A stretch of 64,000 nt of DNA from Apiotrichum sp. Y4204 (taxonomy: Eukaryota > Basidiomycota > Tremellomycetes > Trichosporonales > Trichosporonaceae), in assembly GCA_025531455.1 (NCBI GenBank), contig JAMYHL010000035.1:248001-312000 (forward strand), read 5' to 3'. Positions within the stretch are counted from its first letter, which is position 1; every line of letters starts with the position of its first letter. This document shows positions 33,615 through 45,300 of the stretch, one piece after another. A program made the translations under genes and the position numbers. The notes under the pieces are model-generated. The model did not search any database and was not told where the DNA came from. It saw nothing but the letters and a program-made list of their open reading frames with translations.

Positions 33615-35550
33615 CTACACGGCTGTGCTCTCGCGCTCGACCTCCTCCATGTCCTCCTCGTCCTCCTGCTTGTCGTCCCTGTCAGACTCGTCCCCAATGC
33701 CCTCATAAATGCTTTTGGCAGGGAGACCCATGACCTCGCCCGTGGGACGTTCCTTCATCGTGCGGCCAACCGTGTCGAGCCACTTTTGGCGCAGGACGAC
33801 CTTGGACTTGAGGCTCTCCTGCATCGCAGGGCGGCCGTTACCCGAGATGACGCCGTTCTGGATCGTCTTCTTGCCGCCGGACCCGTGCTTCTTGACGCGC
33901 TTGGCCCACGACGCCTCAATCTGCTTTTCGAGGTCGTCCAGCACAGACGTGTACTCTGTGAATGCGAGGCGGCGGCGCGCAATCTCTGCAAGGCGCGCCT
34001 TGCGTGCGTCGTTGAGAGCGGTCTGTTTTGAGAGCAGACGTTGGCATTGCCGCAGCGCAGACGTCACCTCGTCGTCATCACGCGTGGCCGCGTCAAACTG
34101 ATGTCAGATATGGAGCGAAAACAACAGTTAAGAACCCACCTCTTCGTGTTCGCCGAGCAGCATCACTGATCGCAGCTCCTTCTTCACCCTGTCCTCGAGA
34201 TCGACGACATCGACCTTGGCTGCTGTCGCTGGCCTTCCGTCATCTTCGGGCTCGGGTTTCTGGCCCGCCTCCTCCTTGGCCGCCTGCGCCATGTCGTCGC
34301 CACCGATGACGGCCGCGACTATGCGTTCCGTCATCGGCCCCAGTCCGCGGTTCTCCTCTGCGAGATTGCTATCCTTTATCTCCGAGCCCACAAAGCGCTG
34401 CACCGGCGGCGGTCCGTTGCTTTGGCGCATGGCGGGGACGGGGAAGCGCGGTGTCGTGCCAATGGGGTTGCCGTCTTCCTCGTCCCACACCTCGGTGTAG
34501 TGCTTCCCCCGCGGCGGGATGACATAGCTGTCGGGTGTGTCCGCCTTGAAGTTGAGCATGGCGAGGTCGTCTTCGCGCACATCACGTATGTACGGCTCTA
34601 TGTTCTGCCAGAACGTCTGCACGGCAATCTGGCTCGGTGCCTTTTTGTCGCTGTAGTCCTCATTCACGTCCGCCTGCCGTTTCGGACCCGGTTTCAGCGG
34701 CTTCTGCACGCCAGGGCGCGGGGGCACAAGCGGGCGCTGCGGCAATGGCGGAACCGCCCAGTCGATGCCGCCGGACACGCCGCCCGTGGCGGTCGATGGT
34801 GTCGGGCTGGGGTCGACAGCTGATGGCGGGCGTGATTTCTGGTGCTGGCCCGGAGGCAGCTTGAGCTTGAGGCCGGAGGTCGACGCCGAGTGCGGTGGCG
34901 GCGTGGGGTGCACTGCTGTTAGGAAACGAGTGATCCTCGGGTGCCTACCTGATCCCTCGTCGTCCGAATCGTGCACGCGTTTAGGCTTCTTCTTCTTATT
35001 CATACCGCCGTACGTTGTCTGGCTAGAGTTTGGACGGAAGGAAGCTGATGATGCGTTGGAAGGAGCCGGAGAGACTGCGAGTCAGCACTGCAACGCAGTT
35101 ATCTTCCTTCCACCGGCGGCCGTCCGGGTGATGGTGTACGACAGTACGACAGTGGCGTCTTCCTCAGACGTCTTCCCCGTAACCACCACCGCATTACTCT
35201 TACTATCCGTACTCACCTCGTTCCCGCTTGACTTTTACATCGCGTCCGTCGTCAAATCTCCTCCTCTCGACAATCTCCAACGCATGCCCGGCACGCTCGT
35301 TGGCCGCGAGCGCCGCGCGCTCCCTATCCTCCTCCTCGCGCTCCCTATCGCGCGCGTCGCGATCACGCTTCTTCTCGTTCCGCTTCCCCCCTCGCCGCTC
35401 GTCATCGGGCGCGGAGGCTAACCGCTGAGAAACGGCCGCGCTCTGCGCCGAGAGCGCCTGGTGGAGCTGTTCGAGGTCCTCGATCGGCGGGAGCGGCGGG
35501 TACGCCGTCGAGGACATGAGGGAGAGGAGCGTTGTGCCGCGCGGGGGCAT
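33615..35550 (-). CDS. NGG1: SAGA complex adaptor Ngg1/Ada3
   Basis: Four exons encode about 590 residues. The N terminus has PPIEDLEQLHQALSAQSAAV and a highly charged Arg/Glu/Asp stretch. A Ser/Pro-rich part leads to the conserved Ada3 block: FWQNIEPYIRDVREDDLAML, then SYVIPPRGKHYTEVWDEEDG. After this come GPMTERIVAAVIGGD and KKELRSVMLLGEHEE, then a basic helical C-terminal region (LNDARKARLAEIARRRLAF) and an acidic tail. Ada3 joins Gcn5 and Ada2 in the histone-acetyltransferase module of SAGA/ADA in the nucleus. The introns keep phase, with acceptors such as tctgacatcag. It is convergent with SVF1 (152 bases apart). Start chosen as the first ATG of the long first-exon frame. Confidence 0.88.
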
Positions 35551-36348
35551 GGTGGGTACTGCGGCTGAGTGTGAGTGGGGCTGGGAGTGCGGCCGGGCCG
35601 CGTGCGCATGCGCGAGTGGCGGTCGTCGAGGGCAATGGAGGGAGAGTGTGTTGGAGGAGTAAGGTGAGTGTTGAGTGGATCGAATCGAGTGAGAGTGAGT
35701 CGCATGGAGAGAGTTGTTTGCGGGGCGACAACCAGTGTGCGCGCATATGGCAGGCGAGGAGAAGGCCGGAAGGGTTCAGTCAAGTCATCACCGAGGACCC
35801 TGAGAACACAGTCAAACATGTGGTATGGGTGTGACTGATTTGGAGCGGAAGCAAAAAGTGTTAAAATTCACATTAAACATTATTCACATTGACGCATCGA
35901 TGCAGATCGTGCTCATCCATTCCGTCCATTTGGAGGGTGGATTCTTTTGTGAGAGATCTGACGGTCTGTTACATTGAGTAGTGCATGATCGTGGATCGTC
36001 CGGATCGTGTAGAGTACAATTGACGTGTTGACGAACTGACGGGAGTTCTGAGAGCAGAGTCCATTCGTCTTACAGCCCCCGCGCCCTGCATTACATGCTG
36101 TTCTGAAGCCTACTCAAGGTGGCATCCCATTCAGCTGCAGTGACCTTCAACATCTCCCAAATGTAACCTTGCTTGCCCTCTGTCTTCTGCCATTTGCCAC
36201 CCAACGTGCCAAATCTCCTCTATGTGCCACAACCAATGCAGAAATCTGCGCCTGCGGTACAAGCGCACGCCGGCGCCAAGCACCGACGATACTACTGGAG
36301 GCGTCTATACGCCGCCGCGCGTCTACTGTACTACGTACAACACGCCCT
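35551..36348. other. Gene-free region upstream of NGG1
   Basis: About 800 bases between the NGG1 start and the eIF3h stop. The part near 35560-35830 is GC-rich leader DNA, and 35860-36010 is AT-richer. No RNA or coding feature was recognised. Confidence 0.45.
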
Positions 36349-37685
36349 CTACAGATAACACCTGACGAGGCCCTTGCCGGCCTCGGCACCCATCGACTTT
36401 GCGAGGCCGTCAACCTGACCCTGGAGGCAGATCATCTCCAACCTGGACGGCTCCTTGGGGCCAGTGCGGAGCTCGGACGAAATGGTCGGGAGCTCGGGCT
36501 GGCCCGTCTTGCGCCTGCGCGCGTTCTCCTCCTCGCGCTCCTTGATCGCGGCCTCGTGCTTGCTCTTCTCACGGGCAATCTGGCGCGTCATGAATGCGAG
36601 GTTGTTGGCCTCGTGCGTGTGCAGAGTGAGCGCGTCGAGCGTGTTGGAGAGGTAGTCGGGGAGCGAGTGGGGAAGAGGGTTGACAAGGGGGAGGAATGCC
36701 GGCGGGAGGGGCACGGCAGGCGAGGAGAGGGACGGGGCGGTGGGAACGGCCGGGGTGGTGAGCGTCGCGAGGAAAGCGGAGACAAGCGCCGACGAGGTGA
36801 TCTCGACGGGGAGCGGGGTGAGCATGGTGGCGGCGGTGAGCTTGTGCTCGGTGAGCCTGGAAAGTCATTAGTAGGCGTTTCGACACAACAATCTCCACAC
36901 CACTCACGACGAGGCATCCCACTTGCCCTGCTTGGCGGCCTCGCGTGCGCCATCCGAGAGACGGTACGCCTTGACGGCAATGTCGCCGGATGCGGCGGCC
37001 TTGGACGCGTCGTGGATGAGGAGGATGGCCTTGCCGCGGCCGGCGGCCTTCTCGACAGCGACCATGAGGTCGACAGCACCGCGGGTGACAAAACCACCGT
37101 TGTGGGTGGAAAGGTAGATGCCGATAGGCGAGTCGGGGGTCTGCACCTCGCGGAGGTGGTTCAGGAGGCTGGTCGAGTACGAAGAGGCTGGGGTTAGGCC
37201 GGACAATAAAACAACAGCACAGACATCACGTCACAGCTAATTGACGACTTGTTACAGCTGCACGCGACCGCCTTTGCACTCACCACCGAGCGAGGTCTCG
37301 CCGGCCGGGAGGGCGAAGCAGTCCTCAACCTCCATCACGCCGTCGAGGTCGAGACCGAGGAGGACACCAGTCGCGTCGGGGTGGCTCGAGAGGTTAGTCG
37401 GCGGGGGCTGGTTGCGGTCCTGCTGGAACGTGCCAGCCGGGGGCGGGGGCAGCGAGTCGGTCGAGTGCTTCATGATCTTGAGGAAGACCTGCTGTCAGAA
37501 ACTGTCCACACCTGGCTGCATACCAGGGAGTTGAGCTTGACGCTCTCGACCTCGCGCGCGGCCTCGACGTCGAGGAAGCCCTCCATGCGGGCGGGGACCT
37601 TGGCGGGTGCCGGGGCAGGGGCGGGGGTCGGCGCGGCCTGCACGGCAGGGAGCGACGCGGCGATCGCGGCGGCCATGGACGTCAT
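36349..37685 (-). CDS. EIF3H: Eukaryotic translation initiation factor 3 subunit h
   Basis: Four exons encode an MPN-domain protein. After an Ala/Pro-rich leader (MTSMAAAIAASLPAVQAAPT) the domain starts with VESVKLNSL and an intron. It continues with IMKHSTDSL, ATGVLLGLDLDGVMEVEDCF and SLLNHLREVQTPDSPIGIYL, which match eIF3h. As expected for this subunit, the JAMM zinc motif of deubiquitinating MPN+ proteins is not present, so it is structural. eIF3h belongs to the octameric core of eIF3 that scaffolds the 43S preinitiation complex; it is kept in basidiomycetes but absent from S. cerevisiae. The C-terminal part has FMTRQIAREKSKHEAAIKER and a GQVDGLAKSMG ending. ATG 37685 was chosen; a second ATG three codons later is possible. 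Codon bias is strong. Confidence 0.88.
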
Positions 37686-38372
37686 CGTGGGCAGGGACGT
37701 CTTTTGGGGTTGGGGGTGGGGGTAAGGATGGTGACGAGGAGGGGACGGATCGCGAGCTCGAAAGCCGTTGTGGTGGCCACCACACGCATGCACGCAACAA
37801 TGGAAAATGGTGGCGCCGAGAACACGAAAACAGGTGCCACGCTGAAATCCTCTCCGGCGTTTCGGAGATTGGAAAAACGTGGGTGTAGCATGAGAGTCGA
37901 GAGTCACTTGGGTACTTGGGGTGAGTTTTACAGATCAGCAGATTTTTGGCCCTCCTCCCCCAAGATCTTTTCACGGGCCACAATCCTACTTCCTTCTTGG
38001 AATTCCTGGGGCCGCAACACCGTGATCGGTGATTCAGAAGCCCAAGCGTTCGACATCTGCAACACAACTTATCTTTCCGGGACCGGTGGGAGCTGAAAGC
38101 CGCAAATAGCGTGCACGATGCATTCAGCAATTCAGCAATTCAGCAGATCAGCCGCTTCATCACCGGTCGCTTCGGTGTTGCGGAACGAAGCCCAACACCG
38201 TCGCCCCGCAGAAATGCCCGAGAATCGGGCCGAGAGGCCGAGATATCACCGAACAACAGGCACAATGACCTAGCGGGATAGCCTAGCGATATCCACTCAT
38301 TTGTTGTTAAGAACTCTGAGGAGCGATGCACGTTGTTGTTATCCCCTTTGCCAGCTTTGAATACTGATCGCG
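37686..38372. other. Divergent intergenic region with 8-bp tandem repeat
   Basis: About 690 bases between the eIF3h and transcription-factor starts. Three tandem copies of TTCAGCA(A/G) lie at 38123-38146. No TATA box was recognised. Confidence 0.45.
38123..38146. repeat. Three tandem TTCAGCAA units
   Basis: Units at 38123-38130, 38131-38138 and 38139-38146, the third ending in G instead of A. Confidence 0.8.
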
Positions 38373-40834
38373 ATGGCGCGCACGGGCGACGATGACGGCG
38401 AGGTGGTGAGGGCGAAGCAGGAGGCCATGGAGCCAGACGGCGAGCACGATGAGCAAGACCACGAGCAGGACCACGAGCACGACGACCTCCCGCCCCACCG
38501 GAAACGACATCAGCGGCACCTTCTAGCGTACGTGGCCTACTGGCTTGCTAGCTGACAGCAGATGCGTCGAGTGTCGGCGTATCAAGACTCGCTGTCTGGG
38601 AAACGAGGACCAAGTGTCCACGTGCCAGCGTTGTCGTGCGTCTTGCCTTTTGCCCAGCTCACGCCAGAACGCCTCGGACTCAGCTGCGTGTATGCGCGCA
38701 AGCGGCGGCGGAAGGCGCCCGACGCCGAGCCTCCGTGCGTTGCGCAACCTGTAGAAACTGACAGCAGGCAATCAAATACGTATCGCATGCCGAACCGGAC
38801 GCGGGCCCTCCAGCCTGCAAGTGGAGTGACAGACGTTACACTGGACGGGATGCCGAGCTCGCTCCCTGCAGCGGGAGTGGTAGCCGACTCACTCCCACCA
38901 CTGAGTAGGATACCGAGTGGGATAGCGTCAGGATCCTCGTCGGTGTCTCTCGCCGCGCCGGTCATGCCCGCCGCGTCCGCCGTGCCCTCGCCGTCCCCAC
39001 CATCCCCGACAGCTACGCCTGTAGTCGACATCCGGCACTTCCTTGAGCCCCCCCTCGCGCCCCAGCCGCGCATGCCGGTGCCCCCGCCTCAGGCGTACCC
39101 GCAGGCACACATGCCGCAGAGCGTGCGCATTGGGAGCGCGGGCGTCGGCGGGATAGGGGAGGATCCGTGTAAGCTAAACGAATGGTGATTCTTCAGCTGA
39201 CAGCAGTGGCGCTCAAGCTCGTCTCGTGGGAGGAGTCGTTGCATCTGCGCTCCCTGTAGGTCGTTTTGTTGCTGGGCGCGCTCACCCCAGATATATGGAG
39301 CAGCTGAATCCGCTCATCGGCACACTGGATCCTGAGCGTGCGTCCCTCTCCAGCCCGGCTAACCACAGTCCACACGCACACGTTCCTGCGCGCGGCGCCA
39401 CTCCTCCTCTCGGCGCTACTGACCGTATCTGCAAAGTACTTCCTCCAGCGCCGATACCCCTCGCTGCTGCAGCACACGCGGAGCGTGGTGAACCGCGCAG
39501 TGGGCGATGGGCGCGCGACTCTCGGCCTCGTGCAGGCGCTGATTCTCCTTATCACGTGGAAGGAGCCGCATGACTCGAGTTCGTGGGTCAAGCTCGGCGT
39601 CGCGATTCGCCTCGGATACCAGCTCGGCATGCATGTGCGGCGGCGCACACCGCTACCCGAGAACGAGGACGAGGCGAGGCGCGTCGCGGACAGAGAGCGG
39701 ACGTGGTACACCCTCTCCTGTGAGTGTGTGCAGCTATCGTGTGTGCAGCTATCCCGCTGACGCCAGCCTTTGACCGATTGTGAGGGAGCGATTTTTCTCG
39801 CGTTTGGGCCTGACCGCAGATACTCGGACATCTACTCGCTCCCGCCGACAGTGCAGCTCGCGGAGATTCCGGACGCGGAGGCGTGGGCGGCCGAGACGGC
39901 GCGCCTGCGTTGCGGCGACGACCGGCACGCGTGTAGCTACAGGTGTGCCACATTTACTCTCCTCCTCTGACCCCAGCTCGGCAGCCACGTACCGCATGTG
40001 GGTGGCGTACCGTCGCCAGCTGTCCAGTATGCCCCGCCCGCTTGCGCGCGAGGTTCTCGACGACCTGTACGCCCAGATCGACGGACATCTCCAGCGGTGG
40101 TTGCCGGATGATCCAGGTGGGTCAATTCGCGTGGCTACCTACTGACACCAGCAAAATCGCGGCTTACACCGTTCGAGCAGACGTACCTCAAGTGGTTCGA
40201 CCTGAATCACATGTGCAAGATAAAGTACCTAATGATCGACCTCGAGCCGGAGGGCGAGCCGAGCGCGGCGGTGCTCGACTGGCTCCTCCTAGCTGAACAT
40301 GTGACGGAGCAGACGGAGGCGCTCGGCGCCCTGGGCACGCTGCGGTTCATGCAGGACACGAACGCGACGCACATCTCAGCCTTTGGCGTCATGGTGTACA
40401 ATGTGGGTCTACAACAACTCTTAACTGGTGCTGAAGCTCCAGCTATTTCCGCGCTTTACGCCCGCGCAGAAACGCCTGGGGCTCGAGTATGTGCGACGCC
40501 TGAGTGCCGCGTGCGACGCGGCGATCGCGCCCGACATTGACGGCGAGAGCGTCGTGTGTTTCGTCGGCCGCTTCACCCGGCGCCTGCGCGCGGTGCTCGA
40601 CGCAGCTGTACCGCCCATACAGGATTTTCCCCAGCCGCAGGCGGTGTTGGCGGAACCGAGCGACGGGCTCCGGCTCCCCGAGCTCGGCCACCTCGATCTC
40701 GTATGTCCATGTCTGCCATGCCGGCTGCGCTCGTCCGCTCACCCCAGGACGACTTTTTCCGCTCCATCCTCCAGAACGGGACGGGTACCGAGGGCGGGGA
40801 CGGGTGGTGGCTTGATCCGGGGGGGATGAGCTAG
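38373..40834 (+). CDS. Zn2Cys6 fungal transcription factor
   Basis: An acidic, His-rich first exon (MARTGDDDGEVV..DEQDHEQDHEHDD) leads across a 31-nt intron to the binuclear cluster RCVECRRIKTRC, then CQRC and, after another intron, QRLGLSCVYARKRRRK. The spacing is C-x2-C-x6-C-x9-C-x2-C-x6-C, a full GAL4-type DNA-binding domain with basic linker. Further exons form the fungal middle homology region (SWEESLHLRSL, TFLRAAPLLLSALLTVSAKY, LGVAIRLGYQLGMHVRRRTP, FDRLYSDIYSLP). The gene has about ten introns of 31-45 nt, several removing stops. The cluster sequence recalls the Leu3/War1/PrtT group, but targets cannot be told. Nuclear. The final exon ends GWWLDPGGMS. It is divergent from eIF3h and runs in the same direction as UTP23. 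Confidence 0.85.
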
Positions 40835-40930
40835 AATGAAGAGACTGTATGCATAGATCTACAAATAGTATGCAAAGAGGATCGCACAGGCCACCAGATT
40901 GGATGGGTCCTGGGGGAGCCAAAATTGCGA

Positions 40931-40948
40931 TGCCGTCACGTGACGGCA
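40931..40948. promoter_or_regulatory. 18-bp perfect palindrome with CACGTG core upstream of UTP23
   Basis: TGCCGTCACGTGACGGCA is its own reverse complement over 18 bases and lies 108-125 bases upstream of the UTP23 start codon, inside a 221-bp promoter. The core is the E-box bound by bHLH factors such as Cbf1; the flanks extend the symmetry. Use as a binding site is inferred. Confidence 0.6.
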
Positions 40949-41055
40949 AAAGTTGGATTCTCATCGCCACTGAAGACATCACGACCGAACTAACACATCG
41001 ATTCTTTGCCATTCAACGTTCTTCAATCCTCATCTCGCTCTAATATTACCCCACG

Positions 41056-42050
41056 ATGCGCCAGAAACGCGCAAAGGCGTACAAGCGCGTCATGACGCTG
41101 TACGCGTCCGCCTTTGGATTTCGCCAACCGTACCAGGTGCTCATGAACACGGACTTCCTCCTCGAGGCGGGCAAGCAGACCGAGGTGGACTGTCTCAAGA
41201 TTGTGGAGAGGACGGTGCAGGGGGACACCAAGCCGAGTGAGTATGATAATAGCAGGCCTTAAGAGCTGAGCGAGATTTGCGGATAGCTTCACCTGGTTTC
41301 TCTGGCCTCTGGTTGACATCAGTGATTACGCAGTGCTGCATCGAGGCGCTGTACCGCATGGGCAAGGAGTATCAGCCAGTCGTCGACCTCGCAAAGAAGT
41401 GCGAGCGCCGTAAATGCAACCACCGCACGGCGATCGATCCGTTCGAGTGCATCAAGTCTGTTGTCGGTACGTACTACTACAATAAACCCCCTGCCCAAGG
41501 TACTCACTCGCCAGGCGAAACCAACAAGCATCGGTACATTCTCGCGCTGCAGTCGCCCAAGCTCGTAAGCAGCCTGCACCACATCCCGGGGCTGCCCGTG
41601 ATCCACTACAATGCGCGCGGGGTGATGGTGCTCGCGCCCCCGTCGACGGCGACGGTGCGCGCAAAGAATGCGGTCGAGGAGGAACGCCGGCTCGAGGGCG
41701 CCAAGATTCTCGATGGGGTCGAGGACGGCGCGAATGTCGTCGGGGTCGGCGCCGAGACGGCGCGGAGGAAAAAGCCAAAGGGACCGAATCCGCTCAGTGT
41801 CAAGAAGAAGAAGACCGAGCCCGAGGCGGAGGGGAAGAAGCGTAAGCTTGAGGAGGAGGAGAAGGAGCCCGAGCCCGAGGTGGAAGACGCCGGGCGGCGG
41901 AAGAAGAAGAGAAAACGCGGGCGCGGAAAGGGCGTCGTTGCTGCTACTATTGCCGAGATCAAGGCTGGTGGTCTGGGCGGCGTCATTTCGCAGACGTTCG
42001 AGTCTGCGACAGCCGCACCGGGCGGAGACAGCGGGGACGAGTCGGATTAG
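41056..42050 (+). CDS. UTP23: rRNA-processing protein Utp23
   Basis: Exons 41056-41236, 41323-41466 and 41515-42050 encode about 286 residues. MRQKRAKAYKRVMTLYASAF, FGFRQPYQVLMNTDFLLEA, then KPMITQCCIEALY, ERRKCNH and FECIKSVVG, NKHRYILALQSPKL and IPGLPVIHYN match Utp23. This PIN-domain protein of the small-subunit processome works with snR30 in early 18S rRNA processing in the nucleolus. The C/H residues in TQCC, ERRKCNH and ECI form its zinc site. The PIN acidic residues are partly degenerate, as in the family. The second half is a Lys/Glu-rich tail with nuclear signals (RRKKKRKRGRGK). The acceptor at 41322 restores KPMITQCC exactly. Confidence 0.92.
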
Positions 42051-42310
42051 TGGGTTTATAGACTGTCATGTACCTCTACACTGTGCACAAGGGGTGAGGA
42101 GCGGTGGCTGCCTGGCAGTGATGTCGTCTGGTCTGCTGCTTAAGCGCCATCTTGCCCTACAGTCACACCACGCCCACAGCCCAAGGTCATGCAAAAATGG
42201 CCTAATACTAAATAATACATACTACAATTCACGATCTAGATATCCGGACGCGTCACGCAGTGTCTCGTGCTGTACCGTACTATAACAATAAATTCAGATA
42301 TTCCCCGCCG

Positions 42311-45300
42311 CTAGCTCCGGAGGGGCTCGAGGAAGCTGCACATGGCGACTCCTATCGCGCCGTTCTCCGCGCGGCACACGACCGCGCCGTCGTTCTCGAC
42401 GCCGACCTGCGAGTACGGAAAGTCGTACAGGTCGGCCACGCGGCCAATCTCGTGGTACACATCCACAAGGTCGCCGGCCATGAGGGGAAGGAAGAAGAGG
42501 CCCTGGAACTTGTGGTTGCCCAGCTCCATCGGGTTGAAGTCTGCGACGGCCGCGCAGGTGTAGAGCACGGGCGAGTTGCGCCAGCTCTCGGAGATCGAGT
42601 CGATACGCGGCGCCTCGAGCAGGATCTGGTGCCCCGGTAGCTGCATTTCCGGGCCGAGGCCGAGCGCTGTGAACTGCATGTCATTTGGCATGTCGCCGTC
42701 CGCCTCCGCATAGTACACGGGCACGGCCTTTGCGAGGCTGTTGTCGAACAGCGGCTGGTCGTTCATCGGCAGGCGGGGGAGGCCAAACGAGAGTCGTTCC
42801 TTGGTTTCCACCGAAGTGGTGGACATGGTAGACCGCGAGCGGGATCGCGAGCGGTTGAGGGGGTGCAGGATGTTGAGGTTCGTCATTGAGCGATTGAGGG
42901 AGCCCGTGAGACTAGAAAGGTTGGTCGAGCTGCTGTTCTTGCTGTTACGCCGTATGAGGCCCGCGAGACCGCCTCTGTTCTCGTTGGGCGACAGGCGCGC
43001 AGCGTCCTGGATCGCAGTGAAGGACGACGACCGGCGGCGAGTGCTGCTACTCAACAGCGAGTCGTCCGTCTGCGACCGCTGCGACGACGCGACGGATGGC
43101 GTGTGGTGCAGGGAGCCCTGCCGGGCGTGGCCTGCGCGGCTCGACGGCCGGCTGTTACCGTTCTGCTTGTGTCCGGCCGTTGCAGCGAGCGCTGTACGGG
43201 TAGAGCCCAGGCGCGATAGGCCGTCACCACTGATACAGTCCAGATTCCGCATCGCATTGTTCGGCTCCCGATACGCGTTTAGCCATGCCTTGTGTATGCC
43301 GCGCGAGTTGGAGAGATCGACAAGCACCTCATCCAGGTTGTCGCCATGCGCGACTAACTCAGTCGGCACGCTGAGGTACTGGCTGTTGAAGGTCGATATC
43401 CTATCGCGGAATGTCGCAAAGTACCGCGCCTGCGCCATGGTGAATGCCGCAACCGCAATCTCAATGATCCGGTTGTATCCCTCCAGGAATGCCGGCAGCT
43501 CCTCGAGCAGCTGCGTGTGAATCGCGACATAGTCGGCGGCTTCCTGAACCAGCGCACGGTCGGGAAGCGATGACTTCTTCGCGGCATTCTTGTGCGCCAG
43601 GTACCGCGCATAGTCGGATGCCTTCTTGTTCAGCTTGTCTATAATCATGGTCGGGTTCTTAGCCGCGTCAAGAAGCTTGCCAAGCATGAGCATGACCGAA
43701 TCGCGAACCTCGCTATTCTAATTCGTTAGCCCCGAAGTGAAGTTCTATTGTCACCCACCATGTCCCCCCACGACTTTGCCAAAATGTCCTCCAGCAATGC
43801 CTTGTAAGCAATGACCTTGAGTGTCCGGCGGTCCTTGCTCAGCTTTCCGTCCAGGGTGAAGAACTTGAGGAAATGAAGGTTCATGTCGATCTCGCTCTTC
43901 ACCACGGCGCGGCTGCTCGCGACCCACTCGAGCATCTCCTTGCCGAGCGTGCGCACGTGCCTGTCCGCTGCCTCGAGGCGCAAAACGAGGTCCTTGAGCT
44001 GTGCCTGCGCATAGGGCGTGATCTCCGGTGGTCCAGAACTGTCGCTCCCGCTACCACCAGTGCTCGACGCGCCCGACCCTGACTTGTCCTTTTTGAACCT
44101 CCGCAACGCGAGAAGACCCCGTCCACCAGGAGCGCCCTTGATGTCCTTGATTAGGCTGGTGGTGGATGGCGCCTTGCCGGTCATGACGCTCGTGATGACA
44201 TCCTTGCGCCGCTTGGCCTCATCGATATCCAGCGCGAGGGCACGCGCACCTTCGGCAGCATTGCGGATCTTAAAGTAGTCAGGGTGCACTGGCGTCGTGC
44301 TTGCCAGGAGGTCCTCAAACAGCAGGGGGTACTTCATGATGCGCTGGACGGGCTTGATGAGCATCGAGTCCAGGTTCCAGGCGTGCGTGTGGGCCTTGAC
44401 CTTGGACCAGCATTCGTTAAGATACGCCGTGTAGGTCGGGTCCGCCTGGAGCTCCACCAGACGCGCGGTCGCAGCCGAGTGCCGGGAGCAGTAGTACATG
44501 TACAGCGGCCGCAGCCGTGGCAACTATGGGTCAGCGAGCGTCTCAGTCCAGACCTACCATTTGGCAGAACACCTCGCCGAGAATGTCACTCCCGCCTTCC
44601 CCTCCAAACGACTCCTCCTCAAAGTTTCCAATCGCCTTTTCGAGTTCTGTCGCAAGTTCATCGGAGAGCTGTGCCAGCTGCGTGAGGTTGAGGAAGACTG
44701 CCTTGATGTCCGCAGGGGCGAGGGCGCGGCCGCCGCGGAACGTGCTGCTGGTAGTGGAGATCGGGGTCGGGAAGCGTGGAGACGGGAAGATGGCACTGGA
44801 GCCGGCGGAGGAGATGGAGGCTGCTGCGGGGGAGACGAGCGCGTCCAGAGAGCCGTTCGGATGCGGGGAACTGCCGGGCTTTCGTGTCGGCGACTTGAGA
44901 CCATTCCACGCCGCGGGCCAAGACCCTGACTCGTTACCGCTCATCCGGCGGTCCGACGACATTGAACCCTTGAGCTCCTCGACAGGCATCCCGTACGACG
45001 AGTTGCTGCGCACATGGCCTGGACGTGAATCCACCAGCCCCGGCGTGCTTGCTGCGGAGTGAATATCCGTCGACGAATTCTGCGTGTTCGATGAGTGCTG
45101 CGAGTCTGGCCGGGACTGGTGGCCGAACAGCGGAGACTCTCGCGGAATGTACGCATCACAAATGAGCGCGAGATCGGTAGCATGTGCGCGCTCGGTAGTT
45201 GCAATTTCGCGGATGAGATGGGCCCTGCGGCTGAGTGGTGCGCCGGTCGTGGACGGGGTTGATGGGAGTGATGGCAGCATCAATGACTGTGGACGCGGTT

